The notes under the pieces are model-generated. The model worked only from the letters and a program-made list of their open reading frames with translations. It searched no databases and was not told where the DNA came from. The position numbers were made by a program, and so were the translations under genes. 64,000 nucleotides of DNA from Pseudomonas sp. ML96 (lineage in GTDB: Bacteria; Pseudomonadota; Gammaproteobacteria; Pseudomonadales; Pseudomonadaceae), in the NCBI RefSeq assembly GCF_000761545.1, contig NZ_JPMY01000028.1, positions 36,856-100,855 on the forward strand, read 5' to 3'. This document shows, piece by piece, positions 55,689 to 64,000 of the stretch (position 1 is the first letter of the stretch; each line of letters starts with the position of its first letter).

Positions 55689-55775
55689 TGGTGCCCAGGA
55701 GAAGACTCGAACTTCCACGGTGTTGCCACCGCTAGGACCTGAACCTAGTGCGTCTACCAATTCCGCCACCTGGGC
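55689..55775 (-). tRNA. tRNA-Leu(CAG), copy 2
   Basis: Identical over all 87 nt to copy 1, 107 bp away, same strand, and nearest to the promoter. Anticodon CAG reads CUG, the most used Leu codon in this GC-rich genome, which explains the extra dose. Confidence 0.97.
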
Positions 55776-55839
55776 ACTGAAAGCTATGATTGCTCAGTCG
55801 CTTCCGTGTTACAACGTCTCAGCAACGTTGTGGCGGCGA

Positions 55840-55868
55840 ACTATACGGACGCGGTTTTTGCTTGTAAA
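55840..55868 (-). promoter_or_regulatory. Sigma-70 promoter of the tRNA-Leu pair
   Basis: On the minus strand TTTACA and TATAGT separated by exactly 17 bp, about 60 bp before the first tRNA. Between them and the tRNA lies an ACAACGT/ACGTTGT hairpin (55811-55831) of unknown role. Confidence 0.82.
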
Positions 55869-55971
55869 CCCCTGATGTCGAAAAAATTATTCTGCTGACC
55901 CTGGGTGCCGTTTCGCGCTTCAATACACACATGGCAAGCCATCTATATATGCGCAAAGGTAATTTCACTTA

Positions 55972-58500
55972 ATGGCCGATTGGCAATCCCTCGATCCCGA
56001 GGCCGCCCGTGAGGCGGAAAAATACGACAACCCCATTCCCAGCCGCGAGCTGATCCTGCAGCACCTGTCCGAGCGCGGTTCGCCTGCTGCCCGCGAGGAG
56101 CTGGTGGAGGAGTTCGGTCTGACCACCGACGAGCAGCTCGAAGCGCTGCGTCGTCGCCTGCGCGCCATGGAGCGCGACGGCCAGCTTATCTACACCCGCC
56201 GTGGCACCTACGCGCCGGTGGATAAGCTCGACCTGCTCCGCGGTCGCATCAGCGGCCACCGCGACGGCTTCGGCTTCATGATCCCGGATGACGGCAGTGA
56301 CGATCTGTTCCTCAGCCCGGCGCAGATGCGCCTGGTGTTCGATGGCGACCGCGTGCTGGCCCGTGTTTCCGGTCTGGATCGCCGTGGTCGCCGCGAAGGC
56401 GCCATTGTCGAAGTCATCGAGCGCGCCCACGAGACCATCGTCGGCCGCTACTTCGAGGAGGCTGGCATCGGCTTCGTCGAGGCCGACAATCCGAAGATCC
56501 AGCAGGAAGTGCTGGTCACTCCGGGGCGTACCGGTGGTGCCAGGATCGGCCAGTTCGTCGCGATCAAGATCACCCACTGGCCCACCTCGCGCTTCCAGCC
56601 GCAGGGCGACATCGTCGAAGTGATCGGCAACTACATGGCGCCGGGCATGGAGATCGACGTGGCGCTGCGCAGCTACGACATCCCGCATGTCTGGCCGGAT
56701 GCGGTGACCAAAGAGGTGCGCAAGCTCAAGCCGCAGGTGGAAGAGAAGGACAAGGAGAACCGGGTCGACCTGCGTCACCTGCCGTTCGTCACCATCGACG
56801 GTGAGGACGCCCGCGACTTCGACGACGCCGTCTACTGCGAGAAGAACAGCAGTCGCTGGAAGCTATTCTCCGGGGGCTGGAAGCTCTATGTCGCCATCGC
56901 TGACGTGTCGCACTACGTCAAGGTCGGCTCGGCGCTGGACGAAGAGGCGCAGAAGCGCGGCAACTCGGTGTACTTCCCCGAGCGCGTGGTGCCCATGCTG
57001 CCGGAAGAGCTGTCCAACGGCCTGTGCTCGCTGAACCCGCACGTCGACCGGCTGGCCATGGTCTGCGAGATGAGCATGTCCAAGTCCGGTGAGCTGGTCG
57101 ACTACCAGTTCTACGAAGCGGTCATCCATTCCCATGCGCGCCTGACCTACAACAAGGTCAGCTACATGCTGGAGCAGCCCAAGAGCAGCGAAGGCAAGTC
57201 CCTGCGCGAGGAATACAAGGAAGTCCTGCCGCACCTCAAGCAGCTCTATTCCTTGTATCAGGTGCTGCTGGCCGCCCGTCACGAGCGTGGCGCCATCGAC
57301 TTCGAGACCCAGGAGACGCGTATCGTCTTCGGTGCCGGGCGCAAGATCGCCGAGATCCGTCCGACCCAGCGCAACGACGCGCACAAGCTGATCGAGGAAT
57401 GCATGCTGGCGGCCAACGTGGCTACCGCGCGCTTCATGCTCGATCACTCGATGCCCTCGCTGTATCGCGTGCACGACGGCCCGCCGGCCGAGCGCGTGGA
57501 GAAGCTCAAGGCTTTCCTCGGTGAGCTGGGCCTGGCCCTGCACAAGGGCAAGCAGGCGCCGGTGCCGAAGGACTACCAGAAGCTGCTGGCCAGCATTCAG
57601 GGGCGTCCGGACTTCCATCTGATCCAGACCGTGATGCTGCGTTCGCTGAGTCAGGCGGTGTACAGCGCCGACAACAACGGCCACTTCGGTCTGAATTACG
57701 AGGCCTACACCCACTTCACCTCGCCGATCCGCCGCTATCCGGACCTGCTGGTGCATCGCGCCATTCGCAGCGTGATCCGCTCCAAGCGTGAGACCAAGCA
57801 CGTGCAGCGCGCCGGTGCGGCGAGCATGCCCAAGGCGCGCATCTATCCGTACGACGAGGCGGCGCTGGAGAAACTCGGCGAGCAGTGCTCGATGACCGAG
57901 CGTCGTGCCGACGAGGCGACCCGTGACGTGGTCAACTGGCTCAAGTGCGAGTTCATGCAGGACCGCGTCGGTGAGACCTTCGAGGGCGTGATCACCGCGG
58001 CGACCGGCTTCGGCATCTTCGTCGAGCTGAAGGACATCTATGTCGAGGGCCTGGTCCACGTCACCGCGCTGCCGGGCGACTACTACCACTTCGACCCGGT
58101 GCACCATCGCCTGTCCGGCGAGCGCAGCGGGCGCAGCTTCCGCCTCGGCGACAGCGTGGAAGTGAAGGTCATGCGCGTCGATCTGGACGAGCGCAAGATC
58201 GAGTTCGAGCTGAGCGAAGGCAAGGCCGACAAGGCGCCGGCCGGTCGTGGTCGCGCCGGTAGCGACGGGCGCAAGAAGCCTGCACCGAAGTCTGCCGGCT
58301 TCGGCAATACCGACGTGCAGAAGAGTCGCGACGTGAAGAAGGCGCTGCTCGATGGCGCCAAGAAGAGTGGCGGCAAGGCACCGGCGAGCAAGAGTGGTGC
58401 GGCCAAGAAGCCTTCGTCCCATCGCAAGGGCGCGCCCAAGCCGGGCGGCGCCGCGCCTGCGGCCGGCAAGCCGAGCAGCAAGCGTAAGGCGAAGCGATGA
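55972..58500 (+). CDS. rnr: Ribonuclease R
   Basis: An 842-residue RNase II-family exonuclease. An N-terminal helix-turn-helix (about 20-85), cold-shock domains (about 85-230), the RNB domain with FVTIDGEDARDFDDAVYCEK (catalytic aspartates) and HFTSPIRRYPDLLVHRAI, an S1 domain (VGETFEGVITAATGFGIFVE) and a basic Lys/Gly/Ala tail (about 755-842). Degrades structured RNA 3' to 5'. The ribosome site is weak (AAGG 13 nt upstream). Overlaps rlmB by 4 bp. Confidence 0.97.
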   Translation: MADWQSLDPEAAREAEKYDNPIPSRELILQHLSERGSPAAREELVEEFGLTTDEQLEALRRRLRAMERDGQLIYTRRGTYAPVDKLDLLRGRISGHRDGFGFMIPDDGSDDLFLSPAQMRLVFDGDRVLARVSGLDRRGRREGAIVEVIERAHETIVGRYFEEAGIGFVEADNPKIQQEVLVTPGRTGGARIGQFVAIKITHWPTSRFQPQGDIVEVIGNYMAPGMEIDVALRSYDIPHVWPDAVTKEVRKLKPQVEEKDKENRVDLRHLPFVTIDGEDARDFDDAVYCEKNSSRWKLFSGGWKLYVAIADVSHYVKVGSALDEEAQKRGNSVYFPERVVPMLPEELSNGLCSLNPHVDRLAMVCEMSMSKSGELVDYQFYEAVIHSHARLTYNKVSYMLEQPKSSEGKSLREEYKEVLPHLKQLYSLYQVLLAARHERGAIDFETQETRIVFGAGRKIAEIRPTQRNDAHKLIEECMLAANVATARFMLDHSMPSLYRVHDGPPAERVEKLKAFLGELGLALHKGKQAPVPKDYQKLLASIQGRPDFHLIQTVMLRSLSQAVYSADNNGHFGLNYEAYTHFTSPIRRYPDLLVHRAIRSVIRSKRETKHVQRAGAASMPKARIYPYDEAALEKLGEQCSMTERRADEATRDVVNWLKCEFMQDRVGETFEGVITAATGFGIFVELKDIYVEGLVHVTALPGDYYHFDPVHHRLSGERSGRSFRLGDSVEVKVMRVDLDERKIEFELSEGKADKAPAGRGRAGSDGRKKPAPKSAGFGNTDVQKSRDVKKALLDGAKKSGGKAPASKSGAAKKPSSHRKGAPKPGGAAPAAGKPSSKRKAKR

Positions 58501-59252
58501 GCCAGCTGGAGAAGGTCTACGGCGTGCACGCTGTAGAAGCATTGCTGCGCCACCATCCCAAGCGGGTCAAGCAGCTGTGGCTGGCCGAGAGTCGCCAGGA
58601 CCCGCGAGTGCAGGCCCTGCTGGAGCTGGCCGGACAGAATCGCGTCCCGGTCGGCAACAAGGATCGCCAGGAACTGGATGAGTGGGCCGAGGGGGTGCAC
58701 CAGGGTGTGGTCGCCGAGGTCAGCCCGAGCCAGGTCTGGGGCGAGAACATGCTCGACGAGCTGCTCGAGCGTAGCGAAGGCCCGGCGCTGTTGCTGGTGC
58801 TGGACGGCGTGACCGACCCGCACAACCTCGGTGCCTGCCTGCGCACCGCCGATGCTGCTGGCGCCCAGGCGGTGATCGTGCCCAAGGACAAGTCGGCCAC
58901 TCTCAACGCCACCGTGCGCAAGGTGGCATGCGGCGCTGCCGAGGTGATCCCGCTGGTGGCGGTGACCAACCTGGCGCGCACCCTGGAAAAGCTGCAGAAG
59001 AAAGGCTTGTGGATCGTCGGCACCGCTGGCGAGGTCGACCAGGAGCTGTATCAGCTCGACATGACCGGCCCCACGGTGCTGGTCATGGGCGCCGAGGGTA
59101 AGGGTATGCGCCGCCTGACCCGCGAGCACTGCGACTATCTGGTGAAGCTGCCTATGGGCGGCAGCGTCAGCAGTCTCAACGTCTCGGTCGCCACCGGCGT
59201 CTGTCTGTTCGAGGTGGTGCGCCAGCGCCGCGCGGTCAAGCCCAAGGCCTGA
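58497..59252 (+). CDS. rlmB: 23S rRNA (guanosine-2'-O)-methyltransferase RlmB
   Basis: A 251-residue SPOUT methyltransferase. YGVHAVEALLRHHPKRVKQL is the N-terminal substrate domain; VLDGVTDPHNLGACLRTADA, VLVMGAEGKGMRRLTREHCD and VKLPMGGSVSSLNVSVATGV are the knot motifs. It methylates G2251 in the 23S P-loop. ATGA overlap with rnr indicates one transcript. Confidence 0.97.
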   Translation: MSQLEKVYGVHAVEALLRHHPKRVKQLWLAESRQDPRVQALLELAGQNRVPVGNKDRQELDEWAEGVHQGVVAEVSPSQVWGENMLDELLERSEGPALLLVLDGVTDPHNLGACLRTADAAGAQAVIVPKDKSATLNATVRKVACGAAEVIPLVAVTNLARTLEKLQKKGLWIVGTAGEVDQELYQLDMTGPTVLVMGAEGKGMRRLTREHCDYLVKLPMGGSVSSLNVSVATGVCLFEVVRQRRAVKPKA

Positions 59253-59280
59253 CGGCTGTTCAAATAATCGCCAATTCGCC

Positions 59281-59309
59281 TTGCGTGCGGCAGGGGGCTT
59301 CTCTAGAAT
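59281..59309 (+). promoter_or_regulatory. Promoter of the rpsF operon
   Basis: TTGCGT and TAGAAT separated by exactly 17 bp, 119 bp before rpsF; a good sigma-70 match for a strong ribosomal protein operon. Confidence 0.78.
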
Positions 59310-59379
59310 GTCGCCCCTTGCCGTGACGGCAGGCGCTTGCGCGCCTTCGCTTCGGCAAGTTCAAACGAGTCATTCACTC

Positions 59380-59428
59380 CTTGCCTGACCACCTTCTGTT
59401 GGCAGGCTACAACCCGTAAGGAGCATTC
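59380..59428 (+). promoter_or_regulatory. Candidate S6:S18 autoregulatory leader
   Basis: GCCTG (59383-59387) pairs with CAGGC (59403-59407) around CACCTTCTGTTG, followed by ACAACCCGTAAGGAG with a CCG just before the ribosome site. Bacterial rpsF leaders often hold an S6:S18-binding hairpin with a CCG element; place and parts fit, but I could not check against a model. Confidence 0.5.
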
Positions 59429-59842
59429 ATGCGTCATTACGAAATCATCTTCCTGGTTCACCCGGACCAGAGCGAGCAAGTCGGCGGCATGGTCGAGCGT
59501 TACACCAAGCTGATCGAAGAAGACGGCGGCAAAATCCACCGTCTGGAAGACTGGGGTCGTCGCCAGCTGGCCTACGCCATCAACAATGTTCACAAGGCTC
59601 ACTACGTGATGCTGAACGTTGAGTGCAGCGGCAAAGCCCTGGCCGAGCTGGAAGACAACTTCCGCTACAACGACGCCGTGATCCGTAACCTGGTCATCCG
59701 TCGCGACGAAGCCGTTACCGGTCAGTCCGAGATGCTCAAGGCCGAAGAAAACCGCAGCGAGCGCCGCGAGCGCCGTGAGCGCGTTGAAACCGAATCCGCC
59801 GAAGGCGAAGACGGTGACAACAGCGACAACGCTGACGAGTAA
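59429..59842 (+). CDS. rpsF: 30S ribosomal protein S6
   Basis: A 137-residue S6. [40 protein letters not shown] and the acidic, Glu-rich tail ([20 protein letters not shown]) are typical; the tail is the part to which RimK adds glutamates in Pseudomonas and E. coli. Strong AAGGAG before the ATG. Confidence 0.98.
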   Translation: MRHYEIIFLVHPDQSEQVGGMVERYTKLIEEDGGKIHRLEDWGRRQLAYAINNVHKAHYVMLNVECSGKALAELEDNFRYNDAVIRNLVIRRDEAVTGQSEMLKAEENRSERRERRERVETESAEGEDGDNSDNADE

Positions 59843-59870
59843 TCCACGGATCTATTGAGGAGCCACATTC

Positions 59871-60101
59871 ATGGCACGTTTCTTCCGTCGTCGTAAATTC
59901 TGCCGTTTCACCGCTGAAGGCGTGAAAGAGATCGACTTCAAAGATCTCAACACCCTGAAAGCCTACGTATCCGAAACCGGCAAGATCGTTCCTAGCCGTA
60001 TCACCGGTACCAAGGCCAAGTACCAGCGTCAGCTGGCCGTCGCTATCAAGCGCGCCCGCTACCTGGCCCTGCTGCCCTACACCGACAGCCACGGCCGTTG
60101 A
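59871..60101 (+). CDS. rpsR: 30S ribosomal protein S18
   Basis: A 76-residue S18 with [40 protein letters not shown] and [16 protein letters not shown]. One Cys remains, as in the zinc-free form. Lies 28 bp after rpsF; GAGGAG precedes the ATG. S6 and S18 bind the ribosome platform together. Confidence 0.98.
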   Translation: MARFFRRRKFCRFTAEGVKEIDFKDLNTLKAYVSETGKIVPSRITGTKAKYQRQLAVAIKRARYLALLPYTDSHGR

Positions 60102-60138
60102 TAGCAGACCGTCGATTTCGTAGTAAGGGATAAATCGC

Positions 60139-61032
60139 ATGCGCGCCTTGGCTGATTTCATCATGCGCGGCCGCATGCAGGCCACCCTAGTGGTGGTCGG
60201 TTCGGCGGCAGTGCCGCTGTTGTTCTGGTTGAGTGCCGCTGCCAGTTGCCTAGTGCTGCTGCGGCGGGGGCCGAGAGATGCCGTTGGCATCCTCGCCTGG
60301 GCGATGCTGCCGGCCGTGGTCTGGTGGCATTTCGGTGAACCGCGCACCTTGCTGGTGCTGCTCGGTTCGCTGGGGCTGGCGTTGTTGTTGCGCGCCGGTC
60401 ACTCCTGGGTGAGGGTTGTGCTGGCCAGCATCCCCCTTGGTCTGGTGTATGGCGTGATTCTGGGGGCGGTGTTCCGCGAACCCATCACAGCAATGGCGGG
60501 TGAGCTGTACAAGCTGATGCCGCAAATGCTCGATGGGGTCTACCAACAGATGTCGGTAGAAGAGCGGACCCGCCTGGAGGCGCTGATCGCCCCGGTACTC
60601 ACCGGATTGATGGCTGCGTTGCTGCAGATCGTCAGCCTGCTCTGCCTGATGCTCGGGCGGTACTGGCAGGCGGCGCTGTACAACCCCGGCGGCTTCGGGC
60701 TCGAGTTTCGTGCCCTGCGCCTGCCCGCACCGCTGGCCTTCGGGCTGTTGGCGGTCATGCTCCTGGCGCCCAATCTGGGTCTGGAGCTGGCCATGCTGAC
60801 GCCGCTGTGCAGTGTGCCCCTGGCGTTTGCCGGTGTGGCTTTGCTGCATGGCCTGGCCGCAACAGGGCGCCTGGCGCGCTTCTGGCTGGTGGGGCTGTAC
60901 GTGTCGCTGCTGCTGTTTATGCAGCTGGTTTATCCGTTACTGGTGGCTGCGGCCACCATCGATAGTCTGATGGATTTTCGCGGTCGCCGAACGCGCAATA
61001 ACGGCGCCGGTCCCGCGAACGGTGAAGGTTAA
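60139..61032 (+). CDS. DUF2232 (YybS-like) membrane protein
   Basis: A 297-residue membrane protein with about eight hydrophobic segments, e.g. LVVVGSAAVPLLFWLSAAAS, LLVLLGSLGLALLLRAGHSW, and FGLLAVMLLAPNLGLELAML. DUF2232 proteins sit between rpsR and rplI in pseudomonads. Function unknown; the fold hints at a substrate-specific (S) component of an uptake system. AAGGGA lies 11 nt upstream. Confidence 0.87.
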   Translation: MRALADFIMRGRMQATLVVVGSAAVPLLFWLSAAASCLVLLRRGPRDAVGILAWAMLPAVVWWHFGEPRTLLVLLGSLGLALLLRAGHSWVRVVLASIPLGLVYGVILGAVFREPITAMAGELYKLMPQMLDGVYQQMSVEERTRLEALIAPVLTGLMAALLQIVSLLCLMLGRYWQAALYNPGGFGLEFRALRLPAPLAFGLLAVMLLAPNLGLELAMLTPLCSVPLAFAGVALLHGLAATGRLARFWLVGLYVSLLLFMQLVYPLLVAAATIDSLMDFRGRRTRNNGAGPANGEG

Positions 61033-61053
61033 AAGTTAAGAGGTAAGACCCAA

Positions 61054-61500
61054 ATGGAAGTTATCCTGCTGGAAAAAATCGCCAACCTGGGCAACCTGGG
61101 CGACAAGGTGAACGTCAAGGCCGGTTACGGTCGTAACTACCTGCTGCCGCAAGGCAAGGCCACCGCCGCTACCGCTGAGAACGTTGCTGCGTTCGAAGCT
61201 CGTCGCGCCGAGCTGGAAAAAGCCGCTGCCGAGAAGAAGGCTTCCGCCGAATCTCGCGCTGCTCAGCTGGCCGAGCTGGAAGTCACCATCACTGCCGTGG
61301 CCGGTGACGAAGGCAAGCTGTTCGGTTCCATCGGTACCCACGACATCGCTGAAGCCCTGACCGCCTCCGGCGTCGAAGTGGCCAAAGCCGAAGTGCGTCT
61401 GCCGAACGGCACCATCCGCCAAGTCGGCGAATTCGACGTAGCTGTGCACCTGCACACCGACGTAGAAGCCACCGTCAAGGTGATCGTGGTAGCTGCTTAA
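61054..61500 (+). CDS. rplI: 50S ribosomal protein L9
   Basis: A 148-residue L9: [20 protein letters not shown] and [16 protein letters not shown] form the N-terminal RNA-binding domain, a long helix follows (about 40-75), and the C-terminal globular domain has [26 protein letters not shown] precedes the ATG. Confidence 0.98.
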   Translation: MEVILLEKIANLGNLGDKVNVKAGYGRNYLLPQGKATAATAENVAAFEARRAELEKAAAEKKASAESRAAQLAELEVTITAVAGDEGKLFGSIGTHDIAEALTASGVEVAKAEVRLPNGTIRQVGEFDVAVHLHTDVEATVKVIVVAA

Positions 61501-61547
61501 GGCATGCGACCTGCGGGCTTGCACGAAGGTGCGAGCCTGCCGACAAT

Positions 61548-61588
61548 CGGGCACTCACTGCTTTGCGGTGCGTGCCCGTTGTTTTTTC
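61548..61588 (+). terminator. Terminator after rplI
   Basis: CGGGCACTCACTGC / GCGGTGCGTGCCCG form a 14-nt stem with one mismatch and one G-U around TTT, followed by TTGTTTTTT. A first, U-less hairpin (GGCTTGCAC / GTGCGAGCC, about 61516-61537) lies just upstream. Confidence 0.88.
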
Positions 61589-61649
61589 TAGAGCCTTTCG
61601 CAAAGCCGGCCTTTGCCAAAGCCTCTGCGCTTACGGAATCACAGGTGCC

Positions 61650-63044
61650 ATGAACGATATCAGCGTCCCCCAGCAGTACGACCTGGAAACCGCCGCACTC
61701 AAGGTGCCGCCGCATTCCATCGAGGCCGAGCAGGCCGTGCTGGGCGGCCTGATGAAGGACAACAACGCCTGGGAGCGGGTCTCCGATGCGGTGTCCGATG
61801 GCGACTTCTACCGCCATGACCACCGCCTGATCTTCCGCTCCATCGTCACCCTGGCCGAGCGCAACTCGCCATTCGACGTGGTGACCGTGTCCGAGCAGCT
61901 GGACAAGGAAGGCCACCTGAGCCAGGTCGGTGGCCTCGGTTACTTGGGCGAGCTGGTCAACAACACCCCGTCCGTGGCCAACATCAAGGCCTATGCGCAG
62001 ATCACCCGCGAGCGCGCCACCCTGCGCCAGCTGATCGGCATCAGCAACGACATCGCCGACATGGCCTATGCGCCGCAGGGCAAGAGCGCGGTGGAAGTGC
62101 TCGACGAGGCCGAGCGACAGATCTTCCAGATCGCCGAGGCGCGGCCCAAGGTCGGCGGCCCGGTGGGGATCAACGAGATCCTGGTCAAGACCATCGACCG
62201 TATCGACGAGCTGTTCAACACCAACGAGGGCCTGACCGGTATCTCCACCGGCTTCACCGACCTCGATGGCATGACCAGCGGCCTGCAGCCGGCCGACCTG
62301 GTGATCGTCGCTGGCCGTCCGTCCATGGGTAAGACCACCTTCGCCATGAACCTGGTGGAGAACGCCGTACTGCGTTCCGACAAGGTGATCCTGGTGTTCT
62401 CCCTGGAGATGCCCAGCGACTCGATCGTGATGCGTATGCTCTCCTCGCTCGGCCGCATCGACCAGACCAAGGTGCGTTCCGGCAAGCTGGACGACGACGA
62501 TTGGCCGCGCCTGACCTCGGCGGTCAACCTGCTCAACGAGCGCAAGCTGTTCATCGACGACACCGCCGGCATCTCGCCGACCGAGATGCGCGCCCGCGCG
62601 CGCCGCCTGGCTCGCGAGCACGGCGAGATCGGCATGATCATGGTCGACTACCTGCAGCTGATGCGTATCCCGGGCTCCAGCGGCGACAACCGCACCAACG
62701 AGATTTCCGAGATTTCGCGCTCGCTCAAGGCGCTGGCCAAGGAATTCAACTGCCCGGTGATCGCCCTGTCGCAGCTCAACCGCTCGCTGGAACAGCGCCC
62801 CAACAAGCGCCCGGTCAACTCCGACCTGCGGGAATCCGGGGCGATCGAGCAGGACGCCGACATCATCATGTTCGTCTACCGCGACGAGGTGTATCACCCG
62901 GAGACCGAGTACAAGGGCGTGGCCGAGATCATCATCGGCAAGCAGCGTAACGGCCCCATCGGCACCTGCCGCCTGGCGTTCATCGGCAAGTACACGCGCT
63001 TCGACAACCTGGCGCCGGGGCTCTACAACTTCGAAGAGGATTGA
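61650..63044 (+). CDS. dnaB: Replicative DNA helicase DnaB
   Basis: A 464-residue helicase. The N-terminal primase-binding domain holds KVPPHSIEAEQAVLGGLMKD; Walker A is VIVAGRPSMGKTTFAMNLVE; Walker B MIMVDYLQLM; then EISRSLKALAKEFNCPVIAL and SGAIEQDADIIMFVYRDEVY with the arginine finger later. Start at 61650 with an AGGTG site. No intein. Shares no operon with rplI because of the terminator. Confidence 0.98.
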   Translation: MNDISVPQQYDLETAALKVPPHSIEAEQAVLGGLMKDNNAWERVSDAVSDGDFYRHDHRLIFRSIVTLAERNSPFDVVTVSEQLDKEGHLSQVGGLGYLGELVNNTPSVANIKAYAQITRERATLRQLIGISNDIADMAYAPQGKSAVEVLDEAERQIFQIAEARPKVGGPVGINEILVKTIDRIDELFNTNEGLTGISTGFTDLDGMTSGLQPADLVIVAGRPSMGKTTFAMNLVENAVLRSDKVILVFSLEMPSDSIVMRMLSSLGRIDQTKVRSGKLDDDDWPRLTSAVNLLNERKLFIDDTAGISPTEMRARARRLAREHGEIGMIMVDYLQLMRIPGSSGDNRTNEISEISRSLKALAKEFNCPVIALSQLNRSLEQRPNKRPVNSDLRESGAIEQDADIIMFVYRDEVYHPETEYKGVAEIIIGKQRNGPIGTCRLAFIGKYTRFDNLAPGLYNFEED

Positions 63045-63068
63045 CCCTCTACGGAGCTGATCCTGCTC

Positions 63069-63113
63069 AATGAAAACGGGCGCCCAACGGTTAAGATGGG
63101 CGCCCGTTTCATT
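63069..63113. terminator. Bidirectional terminator between dnaB and alr
   Basis: AATGAAAACGGGCGCCCA and TGGGCGCCCGTTTCATT form a 17-bp stem with one bulged A and a 10-nt loop, U-rich on exit. It lies 24 bp after dnaB and 15 bp before alr, so alr may be transcribed by read-through or by a promoter within this hairpin region. Confidence 0.8.
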
Positions 63114-63127
63114 TCCGGAAGGCTGTC

Positions 63128-64000
63128 ATGCGTCCCCTCGTCGCCACCATCGATCTGGCCGCCATCGTCCATAACTACCAGCTGGCCAAGCGCTGCGCGC
63201 CGGGGCGTCAGGCCTTTGCCGTGGTCAAGGCCAATGCCTACGGGCATGGCGTGCGCGAGGTGGTCAGTGCGTTGTACAGCGAGGCGGATGGCTTCGCCGT
63301 GGCTAGCCTGGAGGAGGCCGCCGAGGTGCGCGCCATGCACGATGCGGCGCGCATCCTGCTGCTGGAGGGCTGCTTCTCGGCCGATGAGCTGCCGATGGCG
63401 GCGCACCTGGGCCTGGACCTGGTGGTGCAAGGCGCGGAACAGCTCGAAGCGCTGCTCGCCGCCGAGCTGACGCGGCCGCTGAATGTCTGGCTCAAGCTGG
63501 ACTCCGGCATGCATCGCCTGGGGCTCTCCCCGGAGACCGTGCGCCAGTGCTTCCCGCGCCTGCGCAGCGCACCTCAGGTGGCCGAGCTGAACCTACTCAG
63601 TCACTTCGCCTGCGCCGACGAGCGCGGCCACTCGCTGACCGAGGTGCAGCTCGAATGCTTCCTCGAGCTGCTCGACCTGGATTTCGACCAGCGCAGCCTG
63701 GCCAACTCGGCGGCGCTGCTGATGATTCCGGCCGCGCACATGGACTGGATTCGTCCCGGCATCATGCTCTACGGCGCCACGCCCTTCGCCGACCTGGCCG
63801 CCACCGAGTTGGGCCTGAGGCCGGCGATGAGCCTGAGCGCGCAGCTGATCGCCGTGCGTGAGGTCGCGCCGGGCGAGAGCGTTGGTTATGGCGCTGGCTG
63901 GGTCGCCGAGCGGCCCTCGCGCATCGGCACGGTGAGCTGCGGCTACGCCGACGGTTATCCGCGCCACGCGCCAGCCGGCACTCCGCTGTGGATCGGCGGG
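63128..64000 (+). CDS. alr: Alanine racemase (C-terminus off window)
   Basis: 291 codons open to the window edge. LVATIDLAAIVHNYQLAKRC opens the fold; the PLP lysine is Lys34 in FAVVKANAYGHGVREV; LKLDSGMHRLGLSPE, LLSHFACADERGHSLTE, WIRPGIMLYGATPF and VSCGYADGYPRHAPAG follow as in Alr/DadX. Makes D-alanine for peptidoglycan. Whether it is the biosynthetic or catabolic copy cannot be told from sequence; the dnaB neighbour points to the biosynthetic one. Confidence 0.95.
   Translation, partial: MRPLVATIDLAAIVHNYQLAKRCAPGRQAFAVVKANAYGHGVREVVSALYSEADGFAVASLEEAAEVRAMHDAARILLLEGCFSADELPMAAHLGLDLVVQGAEQLEALLAAELTRPLNVWLKLDSGMHRLGLSPETVRQCFPRLRSAPQVAELNLLSHFACADERGHSLTEVQLECFLELLDLDFDQRSLANSAALLMIPAAHMDWIRPGIMLYGATPFADLAATELGLRPAMSLSAQLIAVREVAPGESVGYGAGWVAERPSRIGTVSCGYADGYPRHAPAGTPLWIGG

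Noticed and set aside
55554..55875. Small frames across the tRNA-Leu pair
   Set aside because: They are translations of tRNA sequence and spacer.

Overview
The window looks like chromosomal DNA of a GC-rich gammaproteobacterium of the genus Pseudomonas, probably of the aeruginosa / mendocina / alcaligenes side of the genus. The blocks oprG – ABC transporter – thioredoxin – nrdR-ribD-ribE-ribB-ribH-nusB-thiL-pgpA-ribA – dxs/ispA/xseB, parC-parE-cpdA-nudF-thiC-tolC, and rnr-rlmB-rpsF-rpsR-rplI-dnaB-alr match gene orders I remember from P. aeruginosa PAO1. No database search was possible, so species and synteny statements come from memory. Nothing resembles a prophage, transposase, integrase or CRISPR array.

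Layout. 1-2.1 kb: a class II aldolase (cut by the window edge) and an FGGY sugar kinase, divergent from a TetR regulator with a 25-bp palindromic operator candidate between them. 2.8-6.1 kb: an outer-membrane DUF1302 barrel and its DUF1329 partner. 6.1-8.0 kb: two NAD-type sugar-nucleotide proteins. 8.0-14.5 kb, mostly minus strand: oprG with an ANR box; a four-gene zinc-type operon (DUF2796, ABC ATPase, permease, DUF3299) behind a Zur-like box; then a thioesterase, CnoX thioredoxin and a methyltransferase. 14.5-23.5 kb: a lipoprotein, then nrdR and a nearly complete riboflavin operon with an FMN riboswitch in its middle, mixed with nusB, thiL, pgpA and two periplasmic-type genes. 23.5-27 kb: B12 uptake, with a BtuF-like protein facing btuB and its cobalamin riboswitch. 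27-37.8 kb: a chemoreceptor of unusual topology, dxs, an epoxide-hydrolase-like protein, a giant one-chain acyl-CoA carboxylase, a PAP2 phosphatase, ispA and xseB. 37.9-46.6 kb: an orphan PqiC-like lipoprotein, topoisomerase IV (parC, parE), a membrane retropepsin, a phytase-esterase-like protein, YqiA, a 158-bp palindromic element and cpdA. 46.6-53.4 kb: DUF1249, nudF, a DUF3298 lipoprotein, cytX and thiC with a TPP riboswitch, and tolC. 53.4-64 kb: a second chemoreceptor, two identical tRNA-Leu(CAG) genes, rnr, rlmB, the rpsF operon, dnaB and the start of alr.

How it fits together. Three vitamin circuits with their own metabolite sensors lie within 35 kb: riboflavin/FMN, cobalamin and thiamin/TPP. 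Thiamin is served by thiC and the transporter cytX, with thiL activating thiamin phosphate; dxs feeds both isoprenoids (ispA) and thiamin. Metal and oxygen control appear as a Zur-like box and an ANR-like box. The least explained parts are the Zur-type ABC operon, the DUF1302/DUF1329 pair beside a TetR-controlled sugar-kinase locus, the one-chain carboxylase module between dxs and ispA, the chemoreceptor with no N-terminal membrane anchor, and the palindromic element beside cpdA. None is a proven new system; each has a concrete test below.
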